A stretch of DNA of 64,000 bases, taken from positions 1-64,000 of the forward strand of contig NZ_WOTO01000041.1 in the NCBI RefSeq assembly GCF_010993775.1, written 5' to 3'. The notes beneath the pieces are model-generated. The model had not been told where the DNA came from. It worked only from the letters and a program-made list of their open reading frames with translations, and made no database searches. Source of the DNA: Fodinicola feengrottensis (GTDB lineage Bacteria > Actinomycetota > Actinomycetes > Mycobacteriales > HKI-0501). Numbering within the stretch: the stretch's first letter is position 1; every line of letters begins with the position of its first letter. Made by a program: the position numbers and the translations under genes. This document shows positions 12,101-25,600 of the stretch, in pieces.

Positions 12101-13652
12101 AGGCGGAGCTCAAGCTGCTCCAGGACGCTTTGCCGGGATATACGGTGGTCCCGGCGTCGGCCGGCTTCGCGATAGCGCCGGCGGGCGCCGTCGCGGATCC
12201 TGGGGTGGCCGGGCGGCTGGCGCCGAACATGCGGGTGCTGTTCGTCAATCCCGCCGGCGCCAACCTGGACCAGGTCACGTCGCAGGTGGTGGCCGCGATC
12301 GCGGCTTTGCCAGCGAACATGCGGAAACAAATCGCGATCCAGCCAGTTTCCGGGTTGGTCGGGCCCTGGCGGGCAATCCAGTCCGTCGCCGACCGGCTGG
12401 GCGGCACGCCGATCATCATGCCGCGTGGTCAGGCGGCTGGCTTGCCACCCGCGGACGCGAACGTGGTTCCCATGGTGTGGACCAAGGACGGCCCCATCCG
12501 TACGGTGACGCCGGCCGCCGACCACTTCCGGGTGTACGCGCGCGGAACCACCCCGCTCGAGCCGCTGCCGGCCGGTCTCGTGGAAAACCTGCCTGGCTCG
12601 TACGGGATCGACTTGCCTGGCCTGGAAAACGTGAGTCTCGACGCCACCAAGGACGTGCTGCGGATCTACCCGCGCGGCACCGAGCCGCTGGTGCCGATCG
12701 GTCCGAAGCCGCCGGGGTTGGTGTCCGTCGAGATCACCGGCCCGGTCGATCTGGCGCAGCTGTACGACCTGCTCGAAAACCTCAGCGCGGGCCAGCTGCT
12801 CGACGTCACGCTCGACGGCCACTGGGGTGGCCTGAACGCGCAGGAGAACGCCGCGATCAAGCGGAGCCTGCCGGCCGGATACACCGCGCACCGGGTGCCG
12901 GCGGGTCACGTCATCTCGCGGGACACCGACCAGTTGCCGGACGCGATCGGCGACGTGTTGGGTCTCTCGCCGCGGCCGCGGGCCACGCTCATCGCGCTGG
13001 CTCCTGGCGTACCAGTTGGCCTGATCCTGGCTTCGTTGCCGTCGTCGATTCGCGATCGGGCCGTCATCCACCGCGCGGGCGAGCCTTCGCTGCCGGTCGC
13101 GTGGGCACCGGCGTACCTGCGGAAACAGCAGTCCAAAGAGCCATCCCGAGCGCCGGTGGACGCGCCGCGGCGGACGGCCGTCAAGCTGGCCGTCATCCGG
13201 GCGGCAGTCGCGCAGATGCGTTCCGAACCGCTGGTCACGTCGATGCCGACCGTCGCGCCGGCGGCGGCCGCGCGGGCGGTCCAGCTCGCGAACCTCGGGC
13301 ATCACGCGGCCGCCGCCGACCAGCTCGCCACGGCCTACCTGGAGGCCGCCGACGTCAGTCAGCACGAGATGTTGCGGGAGCTCGGAGTCGCCGCGCCGCC
13401 GCCGGTACGCCTCGGTGGCGGCGACGGGGCGAGCCCGCGGCACCACGCCAACACCGCGGTCATGGCGGCCGTCCGGCTGACGTTCGCCGGTGAGCTGGGG
13501 GGCAGGCCCGCCTGGAAATCCAGCGGAACCGGAGCGTGCTCACCGGCCGGGAACAGTCCGACTGGCTGCTCTGGCTCCGGGAACTCGCGACCGCGCGGCC
13601 CGACCGTAGCCAGGACGTCGGCGAACTGGTGAAGGAATTGATGACGTGCTAG
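6178..13652 (+). CDS. Giant T7SS-associated protein 1: WXG-like N-terminus, tandem repeats, alpha/beta module chain
   Basis: About 2,490 residues when read through frame breaks near 6855 (A6 run), 8920, 10500 and 13500 (G6 run). The GTG start at 6178 gives VSDDYPDPGKLDDLARQWD. Residues ~1-110 are a WXG100-like helical domain (DWSGQAYRYA), followed by strongly hydrophobic helices to ~200. This layout is seen in CpnT-type and other T7SS cargo. Next comes a Pro/Gly/Asn-rich region, then three repeat families: SNWVGDG-type, FKRPDGSWGTVEGE-type, and an Ala/Lys coiled-coil type. From ~10980 several 70-130-residue alpha/beta modules follow, the best pair sharing ITPARAQEIANQVFAD and VTPARANEIADQLLAD. 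The natural end is recovered one frame over as WLLWLRELATARP...VKELMTC, TAG at 13650. I see no known catalytic motif. It is probably secreted or surface-linked, by inference from the N-terminus and locus. Confidence 0.7.
8426..8885 (+). repeat. 201-bp tandem repeat in giant gene 1
   Basis: Two adjacent copies of a 201-bp (67-codon) unit start at 8426 and 8627 and appear identical by eye. A partial third starts at 8828. Each unit encodes two variants of SNWVGDG(R/H)RLDGKP separated by a Gly/Ala/Pro linker, so five SNWVG(D/G)G motifs lie in a row. The near-perfect identity suggests recent duplication or copy-number change. Confidence 0.9.
9170..9514 (+). repeat. Five 69-bp repeats in giant gene 1
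   Basis: Five consecutive 23-codon units begin at about 9170, 9239, 9308, 9377 and 9446. Each encodes a variant of LKFKRPDGSWGTVEGEPGAAG. The Trp-containing R-P-D-G-(S/T)-W-G-T core is constant, while the Gly/Ala linker drifts, most in the last copy. A preceding VRRPDGSSTWFEV segment near 9035 looks like a diverged ancestor. Confidence 0.9.
10031..10690 (+). repeat. Four 165-bp repeats encoding Ala/Lys/Glu coiled coil
   Basis: Four units of about 165 bp (55 residues) start near 10031, 10196, 10361 and 10525. The core is ERAAEALKVAHAKQDAAEV followed by AAKAAAKAEVRAKQEAADKEW. The composition predicts long helices or a coiled-coil stalk. The last boundary is one base short, which marks the frame break near 10500. 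Confidence 0.85.
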
Positions 13653-13671
13653 TCCAGATGGGGGAGTTCAG

Positions 13672-16600
13672 ATGACCGGGCCCGGTGTCGAGGTGGTGAT
13701 CTGCCCGGACGGGCGGGTCATCCCGGTTGGTCCGGGGGTCTACCTGAACGACCGCCCGGCAGCTGAGCCGATAGACCAGAAGGCGCTGGTGGCCGCGATC
13801 GCGGCCACGCCGCCGGCCGACACCTTCCTGGTGCACCTGGCCGCCGGTGCGGAGCATTCGGCGATGGTGGCGGACTATGTCGCGGGGCTGCCCACCGGTA
13901 CGTTCGAGCGGCTTGCCCTCAAGCCGGCCGGCGCGGTGCTTGACCCGGTCGACGTACGGGCGTTGGAAAATCTCAGCGACCTTCACAAGTCAGCGCTCGA
14001 CCTGCCGGTGCTGGGGGCCCTCGCGCAGTCCGCCCGAGCGGTGCCGATCGACCCGCAGGGCCGCCAGACAAGCTGGCAGCAGGCGGTGGCGGTGCGGCTG
14101 CTGACTCGTACGCAGGCGGCTGCGCGCGCCTTGCTGCACGCGGCCGTCCAAGCCGTTTCGGACGGGCATCGGCCGAGCCTGTCGCAATGGGCGGCCCAGG
14201 TGGCCGAGGTCCGCGACCAGCACCGGGTCACGCCCGGCAGCGCGCGGCCGTCGACGGTGGCCGCGGTCGAAGCGGTGGCCGCCCGGATCGCGCTTGACGG
14301 CCTCCCGGCCGGGCTCGATCCAGCCGAGCTGCTGCTTCCGGCGATGCCTGCGTCGCCCGCGCGGCTGCTGCTGCCAAGCTCGGGCTGGCCACCGCCGAGG
14401 TCGATGTCGACCAGCTCAGGCGCGAGATGCTGGACCAGCCTGGCTCGGCGGCGCTGGTGTCGTACCAGCCGGCTTCATCGGACACGACGGCGTACGCGTG
14501 TGTTGGTGTCCGGCGACCTCGGCGACAAGGACGAGCCCCGCCTGTTGGTGCTCGACCTGTCCACCCACGCGGCGCCGGTCGCGGTCGAGCCAGGTGCGGG
14601 TCTGGAGCTGTTCCGCGGTGCGCGAACCGCGCTGGTCATCCCCGACCGTACGACCACCATGCAGACCCCGCCGCCGCTGCGCCGGGTGGACGCCGGTCTT
14701 GGCCTCGATCCCGCGGTGACGCGGTTGCGGAATCTGGTCGACCTGAAAATCGCCCAGGGCGAGCACTTCGTCGAGATCCTCGAGGCGCTGGCTGGCCGGT
14801 CCTTCGTCAAGGAGTCACTGCTCACCCGGCTGCGGGTGGATTACCAGCGGCACGAGGTACGGGCCGCGGTGCGGCTGCTGGCCGAGGTCGCGGACGACCT
14901 GCGTGGCGAGATTTCCGCGGTTTCCCCGGAACACGGTGACCAGATCCTGCACCGGCTCGGGGACCTGTCCCGGGTGCTGGACACCGCCGGCCACCAGATC
15001 AGTGGCCTGGTCGAGGAAAGGGGACTGCGCGGCTATCTCGCGACTCGGGACAACAAGACCCGCGATCGAGTGCAGAAGGCGATTGGTGCGGTCGGCGACG
15101 CGTTGAACGCCGCCGCGCCGCTTTTCCTACCGACTGGAGCTTCGTTCGCGCCGCCGTTGCTGGAATTCGGCACCAAACTCGTCAGCAACGTCGTGCTCCG
15201 GGAATTCGAGGACTGGCAGGCGAAGGTCTATCTGCGCGAACACGGCGTCGGTGAGGCGCTGCTGGCTCATGACGACAACCCGCTGCTGATGGCCGAGGCG
15301 CTGATCAAACACCAGTCCGACGGTGTCGAGCTGCTGATTTCCGCGGCCGGCATCGGTGGCGCGAACGTGCCGGGTTGGCCGATCATCTCGTCCGCGATCA
15401 CCAAGGTTTTGACCGGATACCTGAACGAACGACTCAAGCTCGCGCTGGCGGGGCACGGTCTCGCCGCCGCCGAGCCGGTGCAGCGGTCGGGCCTGTGGCG
15501 GCAGATCGTGGATCGGGTCTGGCCGGAGATCGTGGCGAAGATCAAGAGTCCGAGTACGGCCAAGGAAGTCATCAACGCCATTCGCGGCGACGCTGACGTG
15601 ATCGCGCTTGCCAACATCGGCTCGGACATCGCGGTCGAAGCCGCGCTCGCCGTCCTTCTTGCCGTGATGCCACCAAAACCGGCGCAGCGGGTGACCGGCG
15701 AGATGTTGCGCGCGTCGGTCCTGGCCGCGGTTGGCAACGGTATCGCGAGTGGGCGTACGCCGACGCCGGTCGAAGCGAGGTCGCTGCCGGACGAGACGGT
15801 TCCGGTCGAGGTCGCCGGAATCGACCGCTTTGGCCGTCCGATTCGGCGCTATCGAGCCGGCGGGTCCAGCCCCAGCCGCGCTCACGTCACGGTCGAGTTC
15901 AATGGCACCGAAATCTGGGGATTCCTCGACCGGCGGACCCGGGAGTTCACCCCGGACTATCCGCACGAGTCGGCTTTCGTGGATTCGCAGGTGTGGCGCA
16001 ACCGGATCGTCGGGCCGGACTATTACCTTCAGCTGCCCGAAGACGGCCAAGCCGGAGCTCCAGAGGACCGGGTGAAGGTGACTGGCAGCTGGTATCAGCC
16101 GTGGCCCGACCGGTTCCATTTCCTGTTCGTACGCGACGACGACGGCACGTGGGAATTGGCGCATGCTGGCGCTCCCACGACGCAGATGAACAGCGACGTG
16201 CACAACATGCACAAGATCTTCCAGGAAAACCCGGACTGGCTGCGGAAGTTCGTTTGGACGCCACCTGTCGTGCTTACCGTCGACCACGACGCGGGACAGG
16301 TCGCACCGCGGGTCAGCGCCTGGTCGCGGCGCCAGTTCGCGTACGGGATGGCGCACCAGACAATTGCCGCTCATCAGCGTCATTTCACCCTTCAGGTGCC
16401 GGTCGAAGGCGGCGGGAACGGTCGCCGCAACTTCGTGAAGAAGGCCTGGGACCGGCTCGGGAACCCGTCGACGGACCGGGCTGCCGCGTCCGGCCAGCGT
16501 CGCGCGGAAGCTGTCCGCGACCAGCAGAAGACCCTGGTGATCGAGGAGATCCAGCGGATCAAGGCCGAGCGCGGCCTGACCGACGACCAGGTGCCGTCCA

Positions 16601-19600
16601 CTGTGGACGACTTGTTTGTGGTAAGCAACCGCGGAAAAGCGCGTGGCGCGACGTATTCCGGCAGTGACCGGGCACAGCTTCGCCGACAGACGTACGTCCG
16701 AATCGTCAACCCGTACGCCGAAGCGGACAAGAAACTGCGATCCGTGGTCGAGGAGACCGCACCGAATGTCGAGGCCTGCCTGGACTTCGTCCAGAAGTTC
16801 GCCGGAAAGGCGTTTCCAGCCGGAGTCCGCCAGGGAACGCGGACCGCGGTTGACGATTTTGGCGTTGCCGCCGGCCACCTCCTTCCGCATGTGCCGGACC
16901 GCGATTTCGCGCGTATCGACTCCTGGGACGCCGTACGTGAGCGGCTCATCGACGCGCCGCCGGGAACGGTCGCGATCGTCCTCGCCGGCCGACCGAACAA
17001 CAACATCGGCCACGCGCTCGCGGTGTGGTACGACGGCGAAAAGCACATCTACGCCCACTTCACCCAGAATTCCGGCGTACGAGTCTTCACTGATTCCAGT
17101 CGGCTGATTCCCGATATCGATCTGCGCGGACTTTTCGTGGCAGCGAGCGGAAAAATGCTGGCCACGCGGCCCATGCGCGAGTCCGAGTCGCTTCCGCGCG
17201 CCCTGGTCGACGCGTCGATACCAGACAAGAACGGCGTCCAGTGGGGCCTCGATTTCCAGGACGTGGTGCCGGGCGAGGAGGACGAGGTCTACGTCGAACT
17301 GTTCGACCCGACCACGTTCGACCAACACCGGCTCGACATGGGCGGCACGAACGGGTACGCGTTCTTCGCCCATAAGGAGCTCATCGGCCAGGGCAACGGC
17401 TTCAAGGTCGTGATTGACCACGGACGGGACCCAGCTTTTCCCGATCGCTATGTCAACATCGCCGAATTCGTTACCCAACTGGGCTCTGGCCTGTCTCCCG
17501 AGAGCAGGTGCGCGCCGCCAAGAACCACGCCATCGAGGCGTTGCTTGCCGTCCCGGACGGTACGGTCATGCCGCTGAACCAGGTGCTGGCGGCTGCCGGC
17601 GTCCAGGTCATCGGGTTGGGCCAACGCCTTTCCGTCCGCGGCGGTGACCTGCAAGGTGTCATCTACCGGCAATGGACACCGGACCTGCGGCCCGACCTGC
17701 TCGCCGGTGTCCTTCGCTGGGTCGCCGCCGACCCGACGGCTGACAGCCCGGCGCATCGGCTGCTGAGCGCTGGGATCAGGATGGGCGAACAGGTACGCGC
17801 CGAGTTCGTCAGGTTCACCCAAGGACGGGCGATCGGGACGGACCAGCGGGCGCTGGAAGGCGTTGTCGCGCTGCTTTATCCGTATCTGATGCTGCGCATT
17901 TACGACAAGGTCCATTCATCGATGGACAGCGACGCCGGCACCACCGTCAAGGAATATCTCGCCCTCGGCTCCCGGCGTGACTTCGTCGAAAACCGAGCCG
18001 CGCTGACTGACCGACGTCGTCCAGGACTTCCTGGTTCACAACGGCGAGCGGATCCGGGAGATCATCAATGCCGAGACCCGGAGTTCCCAGGCGGACGTCC
18101 TCGCTGCCGTGGCCGACCAGCCCTGGATGTTCGACGCTGTCAACGGACTGTTCGTCGACCGCGAGAACGTGGACCTGCTGAACAATTTGCTGTTCGGCGA
18201 TCGACTGCCAGACGGTCGGCCGGTCCGCCGAGTCCCCACCCTGGTGGGAGGCGCTCAGCTGCGCGACCAGTTGCGCGGATTCACGCCCGAGATCCGCGAG
18301 ATGAGTTCCTCGTGGGGAAACCTTGGACAGCTTGACCGGGTTTCCGATGGCCTCACCGCGTTCCTGCGGCAGAATGCCGGGCCCTATCGAATGTCCGCGG
18401 ACGAAGCGGCCGCCCTGAACGACAGCAACAGCGCGGTGCTGGAGAGGTCCGAGGAACTCCTTGTCCGACTCGACGAAGTCGTTGACTCTCCGGCCTCGTA
18501 CGAGAGCAGGCCGCCGCGAATGCACAGCAGGCGGCATTTCTGCTGACTGTGGCCGCGCGAGACCTCCGTTTCGCGACAGACACGTACAATGCCATTCTTG
18601 CCGCATTCGGGCCCGAGAGCCCGGCGATGTTCACCGCGAACCTGAACCTGGAGAAAGCGCGCTGGAACAGCGGATTTGCCGCTGACACCCAACAGCTCGC
18701 GAACGACAGACTGGCGGCCTTCAGCCAGCAATTCGTGGGGTCCGGTCGTCGCTGGGAAGGTGACGGCACCGGACCGGTTCAGAGCGGCGGCGTACTTCCC
18801 ACGGCGGTGGGATTCCCGGCCGGAGTGGATCTGGACGAGTTGTTGTCGGACGTACCCGTTCGCAAGGTACGCGGCGGTCCTGTCGACTTCGAGGTCTCTT
18901 CGCGGGTCACCGGGATGCCGGCGCGCGTCAAGGAGTCCTATCAGGTGGCGGGGCGGGCCGAGGATCTGGAAAACGGTCCGGACGAGCTGACTCGGATCTG
19001 GTTCGAGGATCAGCCGGTGGATGGCCTGATCGGCTACACCGAGCGGATCGCGCCGCTTCCCGACGGCCGGCAGCTGAAGAACCGGGAGCTGCGGCTGTAC
19101 CTGAGTCCGCTTGACGCAGCTGCCGAAACACTGAAGAGCCAGGTCCAAGACCGGACCGTGGCCGAGATCGCCGCCCAGTGGAACAAAGGATTCGAGGTTG
19201 ACGATGGTCTGCGGCGTTTCCAGCTGACCTTCGTGGAGAATCCCGCCGTTGCGGATTTCGTGGTCGAGCTGACCAGCGATCCGGCGGCGCGTGCTTCCCA
19301 GACGTTGTGGCCGCTGCAGGCGGGCGTACGAGTGTGGGCCCACGAGGTCGGTCATTTTTGGGGATTGCGCGACGAAACCGGTCGATATCAGCTCGCGAGG
19401 CGGCACGCGGACGACTCGGTGATGGGAGCATCGGCGACCGACCCGAACCGGCCTGGCCGGACGGTTTACCAGCGGCACCTGGATGCCATCGAGAAAATCG
19501 GCGCGGACCCGTCCATGACCGTCGTCGCCGGCTCTCATAACAGCATCGACTCGACTTTCTCCGCGGCCGATCTCAGCCCGCAGGTCCATGCGGCGTACGC

Positions 19601-22600
19601 GAAGGCGGCGGCGTCTCTCGAGGCAGCGGTCCACAAATCAAAGCCGATCGATGCAACCCGTGACGATATTTGTCTCACGTTCCTTCAGGACGTCGGTGCT
19701 GACGCGTTTCCCAGTGGCATTCGCGCGGCGGCGCCATCGGACGACGCGGATCTGGGCACTGGTCGTGTCTTTTCCACGGTTTCGGACCGGTCGTTCTCGC
19801 TGACCGAGTCTTGGGACGCCGTTCTGGACCGAGTGCTCGCGGCCGGCCCGGGCGCGGCCGGGTTCGTGCTGGCCGGCCGGCCAGGCACCATCGGGCACGG
19901 CGTCGTCGTGTGGTTCGACGGTGTCACGCCGAAGTACGGGCATGTGACGGCGTCGGGCGAGCTGCGGATCCTGGCGGGTTCGGCGGAGTTGCCCGCTGGT
20001 GTTGACCTGCGGACAGCGGTGGTTTCTCGCGGGGGCGTTATCCGTCCGCATCGGAGTTTGATGGAGTCAGGTTCTGTCCCACGCGCTCTGGTCGACGCTT
20101 CTTCGACCGACGAGAACGGTGTCAGATACGGCATGCTCGGGGAGGAAATCGAGCCCGCCATCGAGGTCTTTGACAAGGATCATCCGGATGAGATCTTCGA
20201 TCCGAAGGAGCTCATCGGCACCGCGTACGTCGGAGATCTCGAAATCTATCGGATCGAAGTCGATCACGCGGCCTCGAATGAGACCAGGACCGTGGACGGA
20301 GTCCGGACGACAGCCAGACGTCAGTTCAACCTGCCCGAGTTCGTCACGGTGAAGATGGCGATTCTTCCGGGTGAGTCCGGACCGAGGCCAGCCGACGTAC
20401 GCGGGAAGAAGAATGAGGCGATCCGCCTGCTGCGTTCGGTTCCGGTCGGTGCCGTCGTCCCGCTGAGCCAAGTGCTCCCTGAGGCGACCACCGGTCTGCG
20501 TTGTCGGCCCTGGGCAAGCGACTGTGGGGGCGCGCGGTGGCGCGCACACCCGGGATCTCCACGTTCAGTGGACCATGGGTGTTCCGCCGCGTCGCCTGAG
20601 CGCGCTACTGAAATGGGTCGCGGCCAACCCGTACCATCCGCAGACGAGGTCGGCGCAGTTGCTACGCGCCGGGATTCGGGTGGGCGAGATTGTCCGGGCA
20701 GCATACGTCGAGTCCAGCCGCGGGCGGGCGTTGGCGCGAGACCAACAGGCGCTGGAGGGCGTCGTCGCCCTGCTTTATCCTTATCTGACCGCGGGTTTTC
20801 AGGTGCTAGCGGCATCGGATTCGTTCCACGTCATCAAGAACTTGTTCGCGGTGGCGTCCCGGGTCGACTTCGTCGGAAATCGTGCCACGCTGTCGGAGGA
20901 CGTTCACAGATTCCTGGAGCGCAACGGCGACCGAATCCGGGAAGCCATCAGGGATGAGGTCACCCGGACCGCTCACCCCGACCTGATCCAGACGGCCAGA
21001 CCTTGGATTGTTCGACGAGGCCACCGCAACGATTGACGTGTTCCTTGAGCACGCCGCTGCTCCGGACCATCCAGCGCGGGAACGTCAGGCGAGCGTGGTG
21101 AACAACCTGCTGTTCGGTTCGCGCATGCCGGACGGAACGCCGATTCGACGGGTCCCGATGAGCGAGTACGGGATAAGCACCAACTTCCGGGAAGCCGACC
21201 ACTATCCGGAGGACTTGCTCGTCATTGAGATCCGGGAGTTCCTCCACTCGCTGCTCTCGGATGTGAGTCAGGTCGACCGGATAACCGATCAGTTCGCGGC
21301 GAGCCTCGCGGCGAGCCTCGCGGCGACGCCTCGTACGCTGCCGATGTCCGACGGCGAAGCGGCCGGTCTCATCCTTCGCAACCTCGAGGCGGTTGAGAGC
21401 ACCAGGCAAAAGACCAGCCAGCTTGTCCAGAGTTTGTCGGCCGCGGCCGAGAATGGGGTGTCGCGAGGCGAAGTCGAGGCCCTGGTCACGGCGGTGACGA
21501 ACAACGCGCAGGAGGCGGCGGCGGACCTGCGATATGCCTCCGGGGCGTACGACGCCATCTCGGCCGCGTTGCCTGAGAGTCCTGGTCGGATAGCCGACGC
21601 TCTGACCAATGTCGAGAGCGCGCGCGAAGTCGCCCAGATCGCGCACGCTTTGCAAGCGCGGACCGCCGAGGTGACGCCGCGCCTGTCGGCGGGACAGATT
21701 CTCAGCCGGGCTTTGGAAATTGCCCAGGACCGGGTCAATTCACCGGCGGCCCGGCTGCGTGCACTGGTGGGCGCGATCGAGGCGCCGCCAGCCGCTGACT
21801 TGACCGAGGCGTTGGCTGACTGTCTTCCTCGGGCGTACGCGGCGTTTGTCGCCTATTACGGTCGGGCCGGGAACCGGGCCGACGTGGAACTGGCGGCGGA
21901 TCCGGCGAAGCTGCGAGTCGCCGATCTGGAACATCTGCTGGAGATCCTCCCGCAGGGCGACGCGCGGCACCGCGCCGACAGTTCGTTCGAGCCCTTGGAA
22001 GACGTGCCGAAGCTGACCCACTGGCTGCACGCCTTCGCTGGCACGATGGCGCTTTTTTGCGGCTGCCGGCCGGTAACGGCGGATACGGCCATGTGTTCTG
22101 GCTGTGGTCAGAACCGACCGAGGCGGGCACCATCCTGCGGTGGATCGACACGCAGGAACCGGGTCTGCTCGACCGGGAGGCGTTCGCGCATCCCACCGAT
22201 GTTCGCGCGGCGGCGATTTCCCAGCCAGGTGTGACTGTGGTGCGCTTCGGCGCGGACGGGAAACCGGTTCGGTCGGGCCAGCCGGTGGCACCCTCGCGGA
22301 CCGTGGACGCGTTGACGCTCGCCAGTGATGTCTCGTCCCAGCCGCGTGGAATTCCGCTGAGCAGAATCGTCCGGCCCGACCGGCTCGTCTACGGCACCGG
22401 CTCGGCGGATCTCGCCGGGGCCACGCGTCTTCGTACCGACCTTCGTACGGTGTTCCTCACCGGCGACAAGCGGACCGATCGCAAGATGGTGGCAGCGGGC
22501 ATTGAAGTCGCCGTCCCGGCTGCCGGTCCGGGTGGTGGCCGCCTCGCCGACGACCAGCGGCCTGCTCGACTCGCTGCGGGAGTGGGTCGGCAAGGCGACC

Positions 22601-25600
22601 GTGCCGGTGTTCGTACCCGGCGTCGGCCAGCGGGTCGCGGCGGCTCGGGACGACCTCGCCGCACAGTGGGCGGACGGACTCCCCGGTGACTGGGAGCTGG
22701 TTGGCGGCGCCGAACCGGCCGGCTACCGGACGGTGGACAGCGGTCACCTCGCCCGGTCCGTGGAGCTCGGCCGGCCGGTGACCGAGGGCGAGTTGGTGGC
22801 CTGGACGCTGCGCGAGTCGCGCATCCCGGTTCAGCTGGATCCGCTGCGGGCGAGTTGGACGTCGAGTGGGGAAACGAACTCGAGTACGACGCGACGCCGG
22901 GGGTCAAGGTGGCCGGGCTGGGGACGGCGATCGCCACCGACCTGCAGCGGTTCGGCCTCTCGAGGCATCCTCGGATGCAGGACTACCACGCGGCGATGCT
23001 GGCGGAATACAGCCATCGGCGGGACACCTGGTCGGTGCAGGTCGAGGACACCGCGGCAGGTGAGCTGCCGAGCCCGATTCTGCCTTACGGCCCGGGAAAG
23101 TGGCGCGAGAGCTGGTACGACATCGCGCTGGCGTACGCGGTGATTCGGCGTAACGGTGGGGTTTTCAGCACCCGTACCGGGTCGCACATCCACGTCTCGG
23201 TGAAGTCGTTCGATCAGCAACCGCGCCTGCTGATGAACCTCCTTCTGCATGTGCGGCACCGGCTGGACCTGCTTTACCGGGTCGGCGCGAACGGCCGGCA
23301 TCACCGTGGCATCCAGTTCGCGACGCCGCTCGATCAGCTGCCGGCCGAAGAGGCCAGCTGGGAGGAGATCGCCCACCTGGCCTCTTCCGCGCTGTCGCTG
23401 ACGCCGTTGTTGGGCAGCATCGGCGACCCCGAGCGCGACCACGTCGAACTTCGGATCCCGGACGGCATCGACGCCGTCGGGCATCTGCAGTTCCTGGTCC
23501 GCGTGCTGCAACGCCTCGTCAAGCTGTCCGCCGTGGCCGGACCAGACAACTACCGGCCACAGCAGCTCGGTCACCATTTCGACGGACGGGTGACCGACGC
23601 CGACTCGGCGGGACTCGCCCAGTTGCTGGAGCTGTTCGCGCCGGCCGCGAGCGCGGTCCACGATCAGGCGAGAGCGGTGTGGCAGGCCAGCAGCTGGCAA
23701 AAAGGCAACGTGTGGCGACGAGAGGCCTGGTACGGGGTCCAGATCGGCACCAAACCGGATGGCATGGGTACGTACGGTGCTGTCTCAGCGAAGCAACACC
23801 AGCGGAACATCGCCGCACTGCTGCGTACGACGGACGGCATGGACCAGCCGGTGGTCGTCTTCCACCACGTTTCCCGTCGCGACAACGTGGCCATCGGGGC
23901 GAGCAACTTCGGTGATCTGGAACAGATACTGCGGGAATACCACCTGGACACGCCGCGAGCACTGGTCGTGCTCTTCGAGCCGCGGGGGTCGGACGCGATC
24001 CGTGCTGCCGACGAGCTGGCGCTGGCTCAGCTGGCTGACCGGCGCCAGATTCTGCTCGTCCGGCCGTACGGCGTCGCCGACGTGGTGACCGCCGGGCCAG
24101 ACGGTCTGTCCAGCCCGGGCGGGTGGAGCGTGCGCGAGCCGGGCGGTCGCCTGCGCCGGCTCGCCAGCGTGTTGCGGCGCGATGAGCTGGATGAGCTGGC
24201 TGCTCGTACGCCCGAGGCTGCGCTGGCGGAGCTCGCCGACTCGGTGCTGTGGGAACGGCTGGCCGGCGAGCCGGGGGAAGGTGGCGTGCGGTGTCGGGGG
24301 GACGCCCCGACGACGGTGCCGCCCGTGGTGGCCCGGACAGGTGCCGTCGCCGCTGGGCGTGGCCGGCCGTTGGTGGTGATGCGGCCCGATCGGACCGGAC
24401 CGGGTGGCGTACGCCGGTTCTCGGTGGCTCGGCTGGACGCGCTACACGCGATGCTCACCGACGATCCGACGCTGGCGCGTACGGGCGTCCTGCTCGTTGG
24501 CGGCGACCCGCTGGCGATCGAACAGGTGCGTCGAGAGCACCGGATGGCGACGATTTTCGAGCTGGCCGGCGATTCCGGCCGGTCGGTCCGGTCCGGCTGG
24601 CGGCTGGTCAGTTCGGACGGCCAGCTGCTCTGGCTCGGTGAGGACGTCGACCGCACTACGATTCAGCGGTCCTTCGACCACCTCGACGAGATCCACCGGG
24701 CGGAGGGTTCGACGGCCTCCGCCAGCCCGGTTCTGTCCGGGACCGACGCCCATCGAGAGGCCGCACAGCGGATCAGGACCGCGGTCGTGGAGGTCGGGTT
24801 CGACCGCGTCGGTGCGTGTGAGGTGTGGGCCGGGGAGGCCGTCGCCGCGATCTTCAAGGGCGGGGTTCGGGTCCTGCGATCCTCCGATGACCTCGGTGTC
24901 CGCGACGGCGCTGGCCGGCTGACGACCAGCAGGGTGCTGGCGACTATCCCCGATCGGGAGTTCGTGGCGTCCGGCTCGTTCGCCGACTTGCGGCATCGAG
25001 TGGTGAAGGCTGGACCGGGTGCCGTGGCGGCCATCCTGATGGGCCGGCCAGGGACGGCCGGGCACGCCGCCGTCGCGTGGTATGACGGCTCCGGCCTGGT
25101 CGTACGGGACGACGAGGGCCGCGAGCAGTTCGTCGCCGATGGCTCGTCGGCCGGTCCGCACGGCTGGTTGTTGGAAGCCGACCTGCGGTCGGCGGTGTTC
25201 GATCGCAGGGGCGTGCTCCAGTCGGCACCGCCGGCGGAGCCTGAGTCGGGCTCGACCGTACGAACTCTGCTCGACCCACCCTCAGTGGACGAGGACGGCA
25301 TCCCGTACACCGGAGGCGGTCTTGAGTTCGAGGCGCTGAGCGTCACGGCGGTCCCGGCGGGCCAGACGGACCTGACTCACGTCGATATGATCAGGGATTC
25401 GGCCGACGACAACGAAAACCTGGTGGGATGGGGAGACCACTACAAGATCGTTTTGGACAACGGTTGGCGGCGAGAGGTGCTGGCGGACGGCTCGTGGGAA
25501 CAAATGTCCGTCAGCACTTTCGAGTTCGTCACCGACAGGTACGCGACCGTGCCCGGCGAGAGAGGCTCGGACGGTCTTTTGCGCCCCGAGTTCGAACAGG

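Noticed and set aside
11584-17478. Long minus-strand open frames opposite giant genes 1 and 2
   Set aside because: No recognisable domain and atypical composition. The plus-strand modules are conserved between copies at the protein level.
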